A stretch of DNA of 64,000 bases from Flavobacteriaceae bacterium (GTDB taxonomy: Bacteria > Bacteroidota > Bacteroidia > Flavobacteriales > Flavobacteriaceae): assembly GCA_004762155.1 (NCBI GenBank), contig SIHP01000014.1, forward strand, positions 1-64,000, given 5' to 3'. Below the pieces are notes generated by a model. It searched no databases. It saw only the letters and a program-made list of their open reading frames with translations, and had not been told where the DNA came from. A program made the position numbers and the translations under genes. Shown here in pieces: positions 62,829 through 64,000 of this stretch. Every line of letters starts with the position of its first letter. Position 1 is the stretch's first letter.

Positions 62829-64000
62829 TTATTGATTTTTATATTTATTGGAATAACGTTTCCAAAGTTTTGTTTGATGCGTTTCTAAACTAATTTTTCT
62901 TCCATCTATAAAAGCATCGGTAACATTATTTGTACTCATGTCTAAAGCATCTCCTTCAGAAATAAAAATTGTTGCATTTTTACCAACTTCTAACGTTCCT
63001 ACTTTATCATCAATGCCTAATATTTTTGCATTGTTTTCCGTAATTATTTGAACAGCTTTTTCTTTATCTAAACCATAAGCAGCATATGTACCAGCATAAA
63101 AAGGTAAATTACGTGAAGACATACGTTCCATATCACCGCCCATACCTAAACCAACTAAAATACCAGCATCAGATAAAATTTTAGCATTTCTAAAAGGTAA
63201 ATCATAATCTTCATCTTCATTTCCAGGCAATCTGTGTGCACGTTTTAAAATTACTGGAATATTATTCTTCTTTAAAAGATTAGCTACTTTTTCAGCTTCT
63301 TTTCCTTCAACAATAACAATATTAGTAATGTTTAAGGTTTTAAAAGTATCAATAGCATCCACAATATTTTTAGCACCATTCACATGAATAAAAATCTTTT
63401 GAGTACCATTAAATAAGTTTTTTACAGCTTCAAAAGGTAGGTTTTTTGTTTTTTTGTCACTTGCTAAATAGCGTTTAGCAGCTTCAAAATATTCTTTGAT
63501 TTTAGTAATATTTTCTGAATATTTTTCATTTGGTTTTAAACTTCTAGCTCCACCAAAAGAAGAACGCCCGTAAGAGAAGATATTAGGCCAGTTAATATGA
63601 ATACCTTCATCTAATTTTACAACAGCATCTTGCCAATTCCAAGCATCAAACTGAACAACAGATGACGTACCAGAAATAATTCCACCACGTGGCGTTATTT
63701 GCGCCAGTAAAACTCCATTTGGTCTCATGGTTTCAATAATCTTACTTTCTGTGTTGTAGGCTATAATACTTCGTATGTGTGGAAGCATTGAACCAACTTC
63801 ATCAAAATCACGTGTAGCACGAACAGCATCAATTTCTGCTAAACCAAGTGAAGAATTAGCAACTATAAATCCAGGATATATATGTTTTCCTTTTGCATTG
63901 ATTACTTTTCCTTTTCTAGCTATTCTTGAGTTGGCACTTCCTACAAAAGAAATTTTTCCGTTAGAAAACATAATTAAAGAGTTTTCTATAATTTTTCCAT
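62829..64000 (-). CDS. Amidohydrolase-family protein, 5' end outside window
   Basis: At least 390 residues are seen. The frame is still open at the window edge, since GKIIENSLIMFSNGKISFVG precedes the internal Met at 63971. The pattern is an imidazolonepropionase-like amidohydrolase: GKVINAKGKHIYPGFIVANS, GTSSVVQFDAWNW, LVGLGMGGDMERMSSRNLPF and LGIDDKVGTLEVGKNATIFI. The N-terminal metal-binding H-x-H that follows PGF in active enzymes is absent (here IVANSSLG), so the protein may be inactive or use other ligands. Bacteroidota often have such a gene in tandem with a complete one. Confidence 0.85.
   Translation of the reverse strand, partial: GKIIENSLIMFSNGKISFVGSANSRIARKGKVINAKGKHIYPGFIVANSSLGLAEIDAVRATRDFDEVGSMLPHIRSIIAYNTESKIIETMRPNGVLLAQITPRGGIISGTSSVVQFDAWNWQDAVVKLDEGIHINWPNIFSYGRSSFGGARSLKPNEKYSENITKIKEYFEAAKRYLASDKKTKNLPFEAVKNLFNGTQKIFIHVNGAKNIVDAIDTFKTLNITNIVIVEGKEAEKVANLLKKNNIPVILKRAHRLPGNEDEDYDLPFRNAKILSDAGILVGLGMGGDMERMSSRNLPFYAGTYAAYGLDKEKAVQIITENNAKILGIDDKVGTLEVGKNATIFISEGDALDMSTNNVTDAFIDGRKISLETHQTKLWKRYSNKYKNQ

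Noticed and set aside
1..64000. CRISPR arrays, insertion sequences, tRNA or rRNA genes
   Set aside because: No regularly spaced short repeats, transposase frames or RNA-gene-like sequences were seen. The attC-like repeats are long, folded and separated by genes.

Overview
The window is a stretch of chromosome from a marine-type member of the family Flavobacteriaceae (Bacteroidota). The DNA is very AT-rich. The gene content fits that group: lipoproteins with short lipoboxes, two TonB-dependent receptors, a DUF4374/PepSY pair, an OstA-like protein, an alpha-2-macroglobulin with PbpC, and a SulP transporter paired with UspA. The few promoter-like sites I could find match the Bacteroidota -7 element TAnnTTTG. 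I saw no rRNA, tRNA, CRISPR array or insertion sequence.

Layout. Positions 1-3600 are an accessory island: a XerD-like tyrosine recombinase with a divergent zinc-ribbon gene, followed on the same strand as the recombinase by single-gene units, each closed by a 191-bp folded repeat. 3.8-4.4 kb is a ParD/ParE toxin-antitoxin pair. 4.5-25.5 kb is mostly core: mnmE, a basic secreted protein, miaE, a giant alpha-2-macroglobulin lipoprotein, a hydrolase, a dihydrouridine synthase, pbpC, a uspA-sulP operon and a CPA1 antiporter. 25.7-28 kb is a WYL regulator, an epoxide-hydrolase-like enzyme and a frameshifted YdeI-family gene. 28-34.4 kb mixes a transglutaminase-like protein, a nitroreductase, a second island of three single-gene units with the same folded repeat, and a double-FKBP lipoprotein. 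34.4-46.5 kb has dnaX, a TonB receptor, msrA, an RluA-type pseudouridine synthase, two tandem acyl-CoA synthetases and a LytTR two-component pair. 46.7-53.1 kb is a TonB receptor/DUF4374/PepSY operon facing a haem-motif lipoprotein. 53.3-60.3 kb is a minus-strand housekeeping run (class III aminotransferase, OstA-like, purA, fur, relA/spoT). 60.5-64 kb holds small envelope proteins, an RNA methyltransferase and a partial amidohydrolase.

The most interesting signal is the repeat family at about 0.1, 1.2, 31.7, 32.4 and 33.4 kb, with a half copy at 28.0 kb. Each copy folds on itself, ends in a GTT core, and follows one gene. In the three best units the first bases of the unit are the reverse complement of the start of that unit's own repeat. 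In two of them they do not match the core that now sits next to that repeat. This is the logic of integron cassettes and attC sites. The only recombinase nearby, however, has XerD-like rather than IntI-like spacing of catalytic residues, carries an extra N-terminal domain, and is transcribed in the same direction as the cassettes.

A second notable point is a run of ten A inside dnaX, just after the clamp-loader domains. Either gain or loss of one A leads to a stop within a few codons, so slippage would make a gamma-like short form, as is known for Thermus dnaX.

All calls come from reading the sequence and from family knowledge. No database or folding program was run.
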